64,000 bases of DNA from Collinsella tanakaei. GTDB taxonomy: Bacteria > Actinomycetota > Coriobacteriia > Coriobacteriales > Coriobacteriaceae. The translations under genes were made by a program, and so were the position numbers. The stretch lies in the NCBI RefSeq assembly GCF_016900375.1, contig NZ_JACJKB010000010.1, positions 1-64,000 of the forward strand, written 5' to 3'. The notes under the pieces were generated by a model. The model was not told the origin of the DNA. It did not search any database and saw only the letters and a program-made list of their open reading frames with translations. Positions 32,225 through 40,511 of the stretch are shown here, one piece after another. Numbering within the stretch: position 1 is the stretch's first letter; the number at the start of each line of letters is the position of its first letter.

Positions 32225-34372
32225 CTACTCCTCGGTAGCGACGACGGAAACCGCCTCTGACGCAACGACGACCTCCGTGGCCGGGCGCGGCGCCACGGCA
32301 CCGGCATCGGCAGCCGCGCCGGCATCGCGAAGCGCATCGATCTCGGCAAGCCAGATGCGCGCCGAGGCGTCGGACGGCATGCGCCAGTCGCCGCGCGGGC
32401 TGAGCGTGACCGATCCGACCTTGGGGCCGTCCGGCAGGCAGCTGCGCTTGAACTGTTGGGCGAAGAAGCGCCGGTAGAACACGCGCAGCCAACTCCAGAT
32501 GGTCTCCTCGTCGTACTCGCCCGCAAACGAGCGACACGCCATGCGGTAGATCTTGCCCGGCGCGAACCCGAAGCGCAGCAGGTGGTACAGGAAGAAATCG
32601 TGCAGCTCGTAAGGCCCCACAAGGTCCTCGGTCTTCTGCGCGATCTGGCCGTCGCCTGTGGGCGGCAGCAGCTCGGGCGAAACGGGCGTATCCAGGATAT
32701 CGAGGAGCGTCGCCTCGATCTGGCCGCCGTAGAGCCCCGCCGCGTAGCGCACCAGGTGCCGCACGAGCGTCTTGGGAACGCTCGCGTTCACGGCGTACAT
32801 GCTCATGTGGTCGCCGTTGTAGGTAGCCCAGCCGAGCGCCAGCTCGGAGAGGTCGCCGGTGCCGATGACGAAGCCGCCGAGCTCGTTGGCGAGGTCCATG
32901 AGGATCTGCGTGCGCTCGCGCGCCTGGCTGTTCTCGTAGGTCACGTCGGTGACGGACGGGTCGTGCCCGATATCGGCGAAATGCTGCTTCACGGCGTCGT
33001 GAATCGAGATCTCGCGGAAGCTCACGCCCAGCGAGCGCGCGAGGGTCTCGGCGTTGCCCTTCGTGCGGCCGGTCGTGCCGAAGCCCGGCATGGACGCGGC
33101 CATGATGCCCGTGCGGTCGAGGCCGAGCGCATCGAAGGCGCGCACGGTGACGAGCAGCGCGAGCGTGGAGTCGAGACCGCCAGAGAGCCCGATGACGGCG
33201 CGCGTCGTGCCCGTGTGGGCCAGACGCGTCTTCAGGCCGGCGGCCTGCAGGCCGAAGATGGTCTCGCAGCGCTCGGCAAGGTCGCCGCGGTCGGCCGGCA
33301 CGAACGGCGCGCGGCTGTAGACGCGGTCGATATCGAGGGCGGTGCGCATGAAGCCGAGGGGCGCCGCGGCGTCCTCGCCCTGCGGCTCGCCACCCTGGCG
33401 TCCAGCGGCGCCGCGAAAGGAGAACGTCGCGTCGTTCATGCCGCGCGCAGAAAACGGCGGACGCGCCCAGGTGTTCGACCGGCGGCGTTCCGCCAGCAGG
33501 CGGTCGAGGTCGACATCGGCCATGGCCATATCGCAGGTGAACAGGTCGGTCCTCGCGAGCAGGCTGCCGTTTTCGGCGATCAGGTTCTCGCCCACGAACA
33601 CAAGGTCGGTCGTCGACTCGCCCTCCCCCGCATCGGCGTAGGCGTAGGCGCAGTACAGGCGCGCCGACTGGCCGCGCACGAGGTCACGGCGGTACTCGGC
33701 CTTGCCGATGGTCTCGTCGGAGGCCGACGGGTTCAAGATGATCGTCGCCCCGCCCTGCACCGCCATGGAAATCGACGGCGGCTCGGGCACCCACAGGTCC
33801 TCGCAGATCTCGACGCCGATGGCGACCGACTCCATGCCAGGGTCGACGCAACGGTACACGAGGGCGGACCCCATGGGAACGGAACGGCTGCCGGCGAAGC
33901 TCACGTACCCCATCGGGTTGCGCGGTGCCGGGGTGAACCAGCGCTGCTCGTAGAACTCGCTGTAGTTGGGCAGGTTCTCCTTGACCGTCAGGCCGAGCAG
34001 CTCGCCGGCACAACACACGGCGGCGCAGTTGTAGATGGCCTCGCCGTGCGCGACGGGCAAGCCGACGGTGAAGAGGATCGGCAGCTCGCGCGTCTCGTCG
34101 AGCAGGCGCGCCAGCGCGCGCTCGCAGGAGCGCAGCAGCGTGCGGTCCAAGAAGAGGTCGGCGCACGTATAGCCCGTCAGGCAGAGCTCCGGCAACACGA
34201 GCGCGCCGACACCGCTCTGGGCGGCATCCTGCACGCACGCGAGAATCGCCTGCGCGTTGCCCTCGACATCGGCGACGCGGATAGCGGGCGTCGCGGCGGC
34301 GATGCGAAAGAAGCCATCGCCCGACCCCGCACCGGCCCCGGACCCGATACCGGTGAAGTACAGTTCCTCCAT
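32225..34372 (-). CDS. nadE: Glutamine-dependent NAD+ synthetase
   Basis: A 715-residue two-domain enzyme that amidates nicotinic acid adenine dinucleotide. Residues ~25-300 are the nitrilase-type glutaminase, with Glu in LVLPELCLTGY, Lys in TVKENLPNYSEF and Cys in GVEICEDLWVPE. From ~395 the synthetase domain has the pyrophosphatase P-loop GLSGGLDSTLALL, the region FGTTGRTKGNAETLARSLGV and GTGDLSELALGWATYNGDHM. ATG 34372 has AAGGGGAG upstream. The length and order match the glutaminase-fused bacterial form. Confidence 0.94.
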   Translation of the reverse strand: MEELYFTGIGSGAGAGSGDGFFRIAAATPAIRVADVEGNAQAILACVQDAAQSGVGALVLPELCLTGYTCADLFLDRTLLRSCERALARLLDETRELPILFTVGLPVAHGEAIYNCAAVCCAGELLGLTVKENLPNYSEFYEQRWFTPAPRNPMGYVSFAGSRSVPMGSALVYRCVDPGMESVAIGVEICEDLWVPEPPSISMAVQGGATIILNPSASDETIGKAEYRRDLVRGQSARLYCAYAYADAGEGESTTDLVFVGENLIAENGSLLARTDLFTCDMAMADVDLDRLLAERRRSNTWARPPFSARGMNDATFSFRGAAGRQGGEPQGEDAAAPLGFMRTALDIDRVYSRAPFVPADRGDLAERCETIFGLQAAGLKTRLAHTGTTRAVIGLSGGLDSTLALLVTVRAFDALGLDRTGIMAASMPGFGTTGRTKGNAETLARSLGVSFREISIHDAVKQHFADIGHDPSVTDVTYENSQARERTQILMDLANELGGFVIGTGDLSELALGWATYNGDHMSMYAVNASVPKTLVRHLVRYAAGLYGGQIEATLLDILDTPVSPELLPPTGDGQIAQKTEDLVGPYELHDFFLYHLLRFGFAPGKIYRMACRSFAGEYDEETIWSWLRVFYRRFFAQQFKRSCLPDGPKVGSVTLSPRGDWRMPSDASARIWLAEIDALRDAGAAADAGAVAPRPATEVVVASEAVSVVATEE

Positions 34373-34582
34373 AGTGAAACTCCCCTTGTTGGCCACCCGA
34401 TACGCACGTACCGGCCCAACAATCATACCGCAGGAGCGCAGAGGCGCCGCGCATGCCTCGGGCATTCCTTTCGGATGCACGGCTGGCCGCGTGCCATGGC
34501 AGCACGAGACCGAAAGCCGTGAGGCGCGCCTACCCGGTTTCCGGATCGCCTGCACGCGGGCAGAACCGGCCGCCTCGTGCCG
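34373..34582. other. Intergenic stretch upstream of nadE
   Basis: Together with the element at 34583 this is a 540 bp gene-free region between divergent genes. I see no hairpin or clear promoter in 34373-34582. Confidence 0.4.
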
Positions 34583-34752
34583 CCCCTGGCAAGTTTTGCA
34601 ACTTGAGCATTTTTGAAGGCACGTTCACTTGGCGTTTTGGGCCTTATCGGCTCCAATCAGACCTGAAATTCGACCTAAGAAGGCGAATTCGAGCGCTGGA
34701 ACACTCAAAACCACGCTTACAAAAATACTCAAGTTGCAAAAGTTGCCAGGGG
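34583..34752. mobile_element. MITE-like element F (170 bp)
   Basis: 33-base terminal inverted repeats differing at two positions: CCCCTGGCAAGTTTTGCAAC then TTGAGCATTTTTG at 34583, and the complement ending at 34752. The interior has no start-to-stop frame of interest and is richer in A and T than the genes. It sits between nadE and the wall amidase. Confidence 0.78.
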
Positions 34753-34912
34753 TATTGCGTATTGACCCCCTGTACGCTCAAAAAGAGTTTTACAAAAGCG
34801 CTCCCGCGAAATTCCACCACCCCCTTGCCCGCCGCCCCGGTACACTAGGGAGCGGTATAACCGCGCGCCCCCGGCGCGTCGCACTCGTCCAGAGCGCAGA
34901 AAGGACGAACTC

Positions 34913-36187
34913 ATGAAACGTACCACCCTGTTCTGTCACGCCCCGCTCGCGCGCCTTGCCGTCGGCGCGTCGCTGACGCTCGCCGCTCTGGGCTGCGTCG
35001 CCGCGCCTGTCAGCGCCTTCGCCGAGCCCGCGACCGAGCCGGCCCCCGCTGCCGAGACCCGCACGCTGAACGGCTGGGCCACCGACCCCGCCACCGGCGA
35101 GGACCGCTACTTCATCGGCGGCGAGATCGCGAACTGCGTCTTCGTAACCGATCCCGACACGAACGAGCGCTACTGGTTCGAAAACGGCCTGTTCGTACGC
35201 GAGCACGCGTTCTTTGACGCCGCCACCAACGAGTGGTACTGGGCCGATGCCGACGGAACCATCGCCCACGGCAAGGACGTGTTCATCCCCAAGGACGAGT
35301 CCGACCGCGACGCCGGCGGCAAGTGGGTCCGCATCGACGACGACTACACGATGGTCAAGGGCGAGGACTGCCGTTACGGCGGCTGGTACTACTTCGACGA
35401 CATCACCGGCGAGATGCTCAAGGGCTTCGTATTCGTTCCCTCCAACGGAGGCAAATGGGTGTTCTACGACTACATCACCGGCCAGATGGCCCACGGAGAG
35501 CGCTACATCGACGACGCTCACGGAGATGAGCCCGGCTGGATGCACTTCGACGGCGTCACCGGCGCGGTGACCTACGGCTGGATGGACGTCGCGACCGACG
35601 ACGGCACCAAGACCGTCTACTACGACGAGGTCACGGGCCGCATGGTCTACGGCTGGCGCGACATCGACGGCATGACCTGCCTGTTCGACCGCGTGACGGG
35701 CGAAGCCGTCATCAGGCAGAAGGTCGAGTGGGTCGGCACCGAGAAGTACACCCCCGGCCGCGATGGAAACGATTGGGAGCGCCTTGTCATCCACACCACG
35801 CTCATCGATACGATCGAGGGCGTCGATGAGGTCTTCGCCGACACCAACGGCCGTTCCGCCTCGGCGCACTACTGCGTCGACGGCACCGAGATCCACCAGT
35901 ACGTGCGCCTGGAGGACACCGCCTGGGGCGTGGGCAACTGGAACTGGAACACGCGCACCGTCTCGATCGAGCACGTGGGCACCCGCGAGAACCCCGCGAC
36001 CTACGAGACGCTCGATACGAGCGCCAAGCTCATGGCCTCGCTTGCGCATCAGAAGGGCTGGACGAAGCTCGTCATGGGAGAAAACGTCGACGTGCACAGC
36101 TCGTTCACGGCAACCGAATGCCCCTTCGAGCTCGACGTCGACTGGCTCGTCGAGCGCGCGAACCACTACCTCGCGCTCGGGCAGTAA
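34913..36187 (+). CDS. Secreted N-acetylmuramoyl-L-alanine amidase with wall-binding repeats
   Basis: A 424-residue protein; ATG 34913 with AGAAAGGA upstream. A signal peptide at 1-~38 ends VSAFAEP. Residues ~48-270 are wall-binding repeats (WYWADADGTIAHGKDVFIP, WYYFDDITGEMLKGF, KTVYYDEVTGRMVYGW). From ~275 an amidase_2-like domain follows: ERLVIHTTLID (zinc His), SASAHYCVDGTEIHQYVRLE, NTRTVSIEHVG and DVHSSFTATECP (second zinc His and Cys). It should cut the bond between muramic acid and the stem peptide. The repeats are of the same type as in the genes at 1-3966. Confidence 0.87.
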   Translation: MKRTTLFCHAPLARLAVGASLTLAALGCVAAPVSAFAEPATEPAPAAETRTLNGWATDPATGEDRYFIGGEIANCVFVTDPDTNERYWFENGLFVREHAFFDAATNEWYWADADGTIAHGKDVFIPKDESDRDAGGKWVRIDDDYTMVKGEDCRYGGWYYFDDITGEMLKGFVFVPSNGGKWVFYDYITGQMAHGERYIDDAHGDEPGWMHFDGVTGAVTYGWMDVATDDGTKTVYYDEVTGRMVYGWRDIDGMTCLFDRVTGEAVIRQKVEWVGTEKYTPGRDGNDWERLVIHTTLIDTIEGVDEVFADTNGRSASAHYCVDGTEIHQYVRLEDTAWGVGNWNWNTRTVSIEHVGTRENPATYETLDTSAKLMASLAHQKGWTKLVMGENVDVHSSFTATECPFELDVDWLVERANHYLALGQ

Positions 36188-36221
36188 GCGCCTGATACAC
36201 CACTTCCCACCTCGGGTTTTG

Positions 36222-36258
36222 CGGGCGGCAGCCGCGTCGAGCGGCGGCCGCCCGTTTT
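36222..36258 (+). terminator. Terminator after the amidase
   Basis: CGGGCGGC pairs with GCCGCCCG, followed by TTTT. Confidence 0.8.
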
Positions 36259-36409
36259 GCATCTTCACCCACGCGCCCGCCCGCGCGCCCTATGTGACCC
36301 CGATGGGCACGGTGCCGACATGCAAAACAAGTGCAGGCGCGGGCTATACTATAGAAATCGACGGGGCCGCGTGGCCTTTGATTATTCGACCGACCAGGAA
36401 GGCAGCGAC

Positions 36410-37471
36410 GTGAGCGAGACCGACATGAGCTACACAGGCGAGGCGGCAACCACATCGCCCGCCGTGGGTCAAAGCGGCATCCCCAAACTCGCCATCGTGG
36501 TCGTGACCTTCAAGCGTCAGCAGCTGCTCGAGAAGCTGTTCGACTCCTTCTGCGCGCTCACCTGCGCGCCCTGGCGCATCGTCATCGTGGACAACGAGCA
36601 CTCCCCCGAAACGGCCGCCATGGTCGGCGAGCTCGCCCAGCGCACCGACGAGCTGTGGGGGCAGGACACGGCGGAACCCGATGCCGAGGGCGGCGTCGAC
36701 CGCGTGGTCTACGCGCCGCAGGACGACAACCTCGGCGGCGCGGGCGGCTTCTCCGCCGGCGTCAAGCGCGCCTGGGAGCTCGGCGCCCAGTGGTTCTGGG
36801 TCATGGACGACGACGTGGCCGTCCTGCCCGAGGCCATCGAGCGCCTCGAGCCGTGGACGCACGACCACGACGTCATCCAGGGCTCGCGCCTCGACTACGA
36901 CGAGGGCGCCTTCTACTGGCAGTACCACTTCATCGTCTCGCTCGGCATCCCCAACCCCATCGCTCCGGCCGCCTTCGGGCCGGAGGGCTTCCGCCCTATG
37001 AACACGATGTGCTTCGAGGGCGGCCTGTTCGCGCGCTCCGTGGTGTCCAAGATCGGCTTCCCCGACCCGCGCTTCTTCATCTACTGGGACGACACCGTCT
37101 ACGGCTATCTGGCCTCGAAGGTCACCGAGCCCATCGTGATCGCCGACCTCATCCTGCGCCGTACCCGCGATATCGCCAACTGGGACATCGCCGGCGTGCG
37201 CCAGCTCAACGGCACGTCGGACATGAACCGCTACCACATCATGCGCAACCGCGGCTACATGATGAAGTACTTCCGCGAGCACGGCGACTACAACCGCTTC
37301 GTCTTCGGCATCGGCACCGCGGCGACCTTTGCCAAGGAGATCATCCGTCTCGTGATGGTGAACCGCGATTGCCTGAAGACAGGCATCCCGGCGCTGTTCC
37401 GCGGCATGCGCGACGCGCGCAAGATCTACCGCGACAAGACCTGGACGCCTATGCCGCCGCTCGGCGAATAA
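36410..37471 (+). CDS. Family 2 glycosyltransferase
   Basis: A 353-residue GT-A enzyme. The GTG at 36410 has AGGAAGG seven bases upstream. It starts with IPKLAIVVVTFKRQQLLEKL and IVIVDNEHS, has NLGGAGGFSAGVKRAW and the metal/nucleotide motif WFWVMDDDVAV, followed by FYWDD-like FIYWDDTVYGYL. The pattern resembles rhamnosyl- and galactofuranosyl-transferases (WbbL/GlfT type). It probably adds a sugar to a wall or surface polysaccharide. No other sugar genes lie next to it. Confidence 0.85.
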   Translation: MSETDMSYTGEAATTSPAVGQSGIPKLAIVVVTFKRQQLLEKLFDSFCALTCAPWRIVIVDNEHSPETAAMVGELAQRTDELWGQDTAEPDAEGGVDRVVYAPQDDNLGGAGGFSAGVKRAWELGAQWFWVMDDDVAVLPEAIERLEPWTHDHDVIQGSRLDYDEGAFYWQYHFIVSLGIPNPIAPAAFGPEGFRPMNTMCFEGGLFARSVVSKIGFPDPRFFIYWDDTVYGYLASKVTEPIVIADLILRRTRDIANWDIAGVRQLNGTSDMNRYHIMRNRGYMMKYFREHGDYNRFVFGIGTAATFAKEIIRLVMVNRDCLKTGIPALFRGMRDARKIYRDKTWTPMPPLGE

Positions 37472-37515
37472 CCTGTGCGCCCGGCTTTACGGGAGCACCT
37501 TCACATCGATCCGAT

Positions 37516-37556
37516 GTCGGGCGAGGCCATGCAGGTGGCCTCGCCCGACGGCTTTT
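37516..37556 (+). terminator. Terminator after the glycosyltransferase
   Basis: GTCGGGCGAGGCC pairs perfectly with GGCCTCGCCCGAC (13 bp, 8 nt loop), then GGCTTTTC. Confidence 0.9.
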
Positions 37557-37747
37557 CGCATCTGTTACAAAGGAGCATCTCCATAACATTTCCCCGTGTG
37601 TCCCCTCTTTTTGTTGTTGCGCGCTCCCGGCTTCACTTTTGGGTGAGGGGGTACAAAATCGTAGGGAGAACCATTCCGACGCGAGGCCTTCGGCTCGCAG
37701 AAACCACAGCGTCGCGTCGCATCCATATATGAAGGAGAGGTCCGTCC

Positions 37748-38731
37748 ATGAGCGATTATATGGACGATTACACCTCGCGCCGGCGCACGCGCGTGTACCG
37801 GCGCGATGAGGAGGAGACGGCCGCGCCCGCCAACCTCATCGGCCAGACGCAGGCCATCCAACCGCAGAAACCCAAGCTGTTCGACGGCATCTCGGCCGCG
37901 CAGGTCATCGCCGGCGCCGCCGCGGCGGCCACGTCGGTCGCCCTCGCGTCCTACATCGGCGTCGCGGGATCCATCATCGGTGCCGCCGTGAGCTCCGTCG
38001 TGACGGTCATCTCGTCGCAGCTGTACCGGCGCTTCCTTGACGAGAGCGCCCGCAAGCTCAAGAACGCGAACATCAAGAGCATCACGAACGCCCTGCGCGA
38101 GCAGCGCGAGGACGCGACGGTGAACCTGGGCAGCAAGCCCGTGCGCGGCGCGCGCATCGCCCCCTCCGAGCTCCGCGAGAAGGCCGCGGCGGAGCGCGCG
38201 GCGACCCAGCGGAAGGTCATCGCGTTCTCGGTGGTCGCCGCGGTGGCCGCCGTCGTTGTCGTGACCGGCGCGATCCTTCTGGGTACCGCCGGCGAGGGCA
38301 TCGGCGAGAAGACCCCGCCGCTCATCCCGCAGGTCCATGAGGCTGTGCAGCAAGGCGCTGAACCCGAGTCCGTGCCGCCTGCGGACACCGCGACCGACGC
38401 GGATGCGGCGGCTGAGCCTTCCGTCGATACGGAGACGCCCGCAGAGGGCGGAAACACCAGCGCGGATTCCTCGACTGCCGGCAGCACGACCACCGATACC
38501 GTCGGCTCCTCCACCAGCACGGGAGCCGGCACGAGCGGAGACTCCTCCCAGAGCTCCGGCGCCACCACGGACAGCGATGGCTCCATGACCGGAGCCGACC
38601 AGTCCGGCACCTCGTCGGACAGCAGCTCCTCCACGGGATCCGGCGCAGGCACGGGCGCATCAGGCACGTCGGATACCGACAGCTCCACGTCGACCGGCGC
38701 ATCGGACGCCACGAACTCATCGGCGGCATAG
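37748..38731 (+). CDS. Membrane protein with Ser/Thr-rich low-complexity tail
   Basis: A 327-residue protein of unknown function. A basic cytoplasmic N-terminus (SRRRTRVYRRDEEE) is followed by a hydrophobic Ala/Gly-rich segment at ~50-90 (AAQVIAGAAAAATSVALASY, IGAAVSSVVTVISSQL), a charged stretch and a clear membrane helix at ~158-180 (VIAFSVVAAVAAVVVVTGAI). The last ~130 residues are almost only Ser, Thr, Gly, Asp and Ala, a likely extracellular, wall-spanning stalk. GAAGGAGAGG lies upstream. A family B hairpin starts ten bases after the stop. Confidence 0.75.
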   Translation: MSDYMDDYTSRRRTRVYRRDEEETAAPANLIGQTQAIQPQKPKLFDGISAAQVIAGAAAAATSVALASYIGVAGSIIGAAVSSVVTVISSQLYRRFLDESARKLKNANIKSITNALREQREDATVNLGSKPVRGARIAPSELREKAAAERAATQRKVIAFSVVAAVAAVVVVTGAILLGTAGEGIGEKTPPLIPQVHEAVQQGAEPESVPPADTATDADAAAEPSVDTETPAEGGNTSADSSTAGSTTTDTVGSSTSTGAGTSGDSSQSSGATTDSDGSMTGADQSGTSSDSSSSTGSGAGTGASGTSDTDSSTSTGASDATNSSAA

Positions 38732-38740
38732 CTCCCTCGC

Positions 38741-38816
38741 ATTTGGCCTCTCTGGGGACGTAGCCGGAAGGCGCCATTTTTGGCGCCTTCCGGCTACGTC
38801 CCCAGAGAGGCCAAAT
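38741..38816. repeat. Palindrome family B, perfect 76 bp hairpin
   Basis: 36 bp perfect arms (ATTTGGCCTCTCTGGGGACG onward) around a TTTT loop, ten bases after the stop at 38731. It would also serve as a strong transcription barrier. One arm recurs at 20052, and the core occurs inside the 176 bp palindrome at 45159. Confidence 0.9.
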
Positions 38817-38874
38817 AAGCTGTAATCCACAGCGATGGTAAGATGGCTAGTGGAAAACAAGAAGAGAGGCCATC

Positions 38875-40431
38875 ATGGGCATGAAGGACATTCGGCCGAA
38901 GCTCTCGGTCGGCAACCATATCTATCTTTACCAGTTGCTTTCATCGGCACTCGGCTGTGGCAAGCAGACGCTGATGCCGCGGGTCGAGGAGGCACTCGAG
39001 ACCGAGCGCATGACCGCCGAGGACCTCGGCTACGAAGGCACCCGTGAGCTGCTCGAGGAACTCGATGACTTCGTCGATCTCACCGTATTCAAAGGAGGGC
39101 GCGTCTACGCCACCATCGTCGCACAGCCCGCATGGGACGAGGCCCTGGCCGCTCCCGAGAAGAAGCAGGCCGCTCCGGCGGGCAAGCCCTGGAAGCGCAA
39201 GAAGGCCGATAAGGGCCTGAAGGCCGTGAAGCCCAAGCGCGTCAAGCGCCCGGAACCGGAGCCGATTGCCGAACCGACACCCGAGCCCGAACCCGAGCCG
39301 GAGGTCGCAACGTCTCCCGCACCCGTCGACGATAACGCAACGCAGCAGGATGTTCCCGTCGCCGCCCAGCCCGAAGGCTCCGATCAGGAGCCTGCTCCCG
39401 AAAGCGCGCCGGCACCCGAAGAGCAGCCGGATGTGGCCGCAGACGATGCGAACGCGTCCCCTACTGACGAATCCAGCAGCGAAGAGGCCGTTCCCGCGCA
39501 GGTAGACGCCGCTATCGAGGAACCCCAGCCCGCGATCTCGCTCACGATCGTCTACGACCCCGAGAACGCAAACGCCGGCATGAAGACACTCGTCTCGACC
39601 CCCGGTATCGCGATGTCAGAGGTCGCCGCAGGCGCCGATACGTCCCTGGCCCCGCAGGAGCAAGCAGCCACAGAGCAACCGAGATCCGATGAGGCCCCGG
39701 CAGCGAGCCCCTCGCCTGAAGCCGAAGCGGATCGCACGCGCTGTCGCGCGCACCACAGCCCCTCCCCCGCCGCCCAGGCGAACACGGTTCTGGCAGACAG
39801 GCCTCACACGGAAGCACGCCGCCATCACACGAAGCCTGCTGCGCAGGAAACTGCGGCGAGCGCGCCGGCAGACGCTCCGTCCGGCGTCACCCACGATACT
39901 CCGGCGCAAGCTGCACAGGCAGCTGCCGCGAACGCCGCCGACCAGCCATCACTCGCGCCGCGCAGCCTGGCAGAACCCGCGACGCAGGACGCCCAGGTCG
40001 CTGCGCCGGTAGAGCCCGTCAGCGCGTCGCAGCCGTGCGAAGCCGAGCACGCTTCGCATGCCGGCACCCCTGCGCCCACGCCCGCTCCTGCAGTCCCGGC
40101 CCCCACACCGGCCGCCGACGCGCGCTCCGCGCAGTCCGTGCCCACGCTGCCCGCGGGCTACCCGGACGACCTCACCGTCGACGCCTTTTGCTCCGGCGCG
40201 CTGCTCTCCGAGATCTCGTATCTGCTCCCCTATGGCGCCGACGTCATGGGGATCCTCAACGAGTACTACCACATCGCGCTGCTGCGCGGCACGCTCACGT
40301 GCGCCCGCAACCGCGCGACCTTCCCCATGGGCTACGCGAAAGACGGCGAGCGCTGCTACGCGACCGTCTGCATCAAGCGCAATACTGCGACCCATGGAGC
40401 CCCCTGGGTTGTCGACAGCATGCAAGCGTAA
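38875..40431 (+). CDS. Protein of unknown function with Pro/Ala/Glu-rich linker
   Basis: A 518-residue protein; ATG 38875 with AGAGAGG-like sequence upstream. Residues 1-~85 form a small domain (NHIYLYQLLSSALGCGKQTL, TRELLEELDDFVDLTVFKGG) with a basic KPWKRKKADKGLK stretch after it. Residues ~125-425 are a low-complexity Pro/Ala/Glu/Gln linker. The last ~90 residues are a second compact domain (YPDDLTVDAFCSGALLSEIS, MGILNEYYHIALLRGTLTCA). No signal peptide, so it is probably cytoplasmic. I recognise neither domain; a regulator or adaptor with two ends tethered by a flexible arm is one reading. Confidence 0.7.
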   Translation: MGMKDIRPKLSVGNHIYLYQLLSSALGCGKQTLMPRVEEALETERMTAEDLGYEGTRELLEELDDFVDLTVFKGGRVYATIVAQPAWDEALAAPEKKQAAPAGKPWKRKKADKGLKAVKPKRVKRPEPEPIAEPTPEPEPEPEVATSPAPVDDNATQQDVPVAAQPEGSDQEPAPESAPAPEEQPDVAADDANASPTDESSSEEAVPAQVDAAIEEPQPAISLTIVYDPENANAGMKTLVSTPGIAMSEVAAGADTSLAPQEQAATEQPRSDEAPAASPSPEAEADRTRCRAHHSPSPAAQANTVLADRPHTEARRHHTKPAAQETAASAPADAPSGVTHDTPAQAAQAAAANAADQPSLAPRSLAEPATQDAQVAAPVEPVSASQPCEAEHASHAGTPAPTPAPAVPAPTPAADARSAQSVPTLPAGYPDDLTVDAFCSGALLSEISYLLPYGADVMGILNEYYHIALLRGTLTCARNRATFPMGYAKDGERCYATVCIKRNTATHGAPWVVDSMQA

Positions 40432-40448
40432 AGCACCCGAAAACAAAA

Positions 40449-40472
40449 ACGGCCCCGCACGGGGCCGTTTTC
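40449..40472. terminator. Bidirectional terminator between convergent genes
   Basis: CGGCCCC pairs with GGGGCCG, preceded by AAAAA and followed by TTTT, so it works for both the gene ending at 40431 and ettA (40512). Confidence 0.88.
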
Positions 40473-40511
40473 ATATGAGGTAACGATGCCGGAATCGCCG
40501 GACCGCACGAC

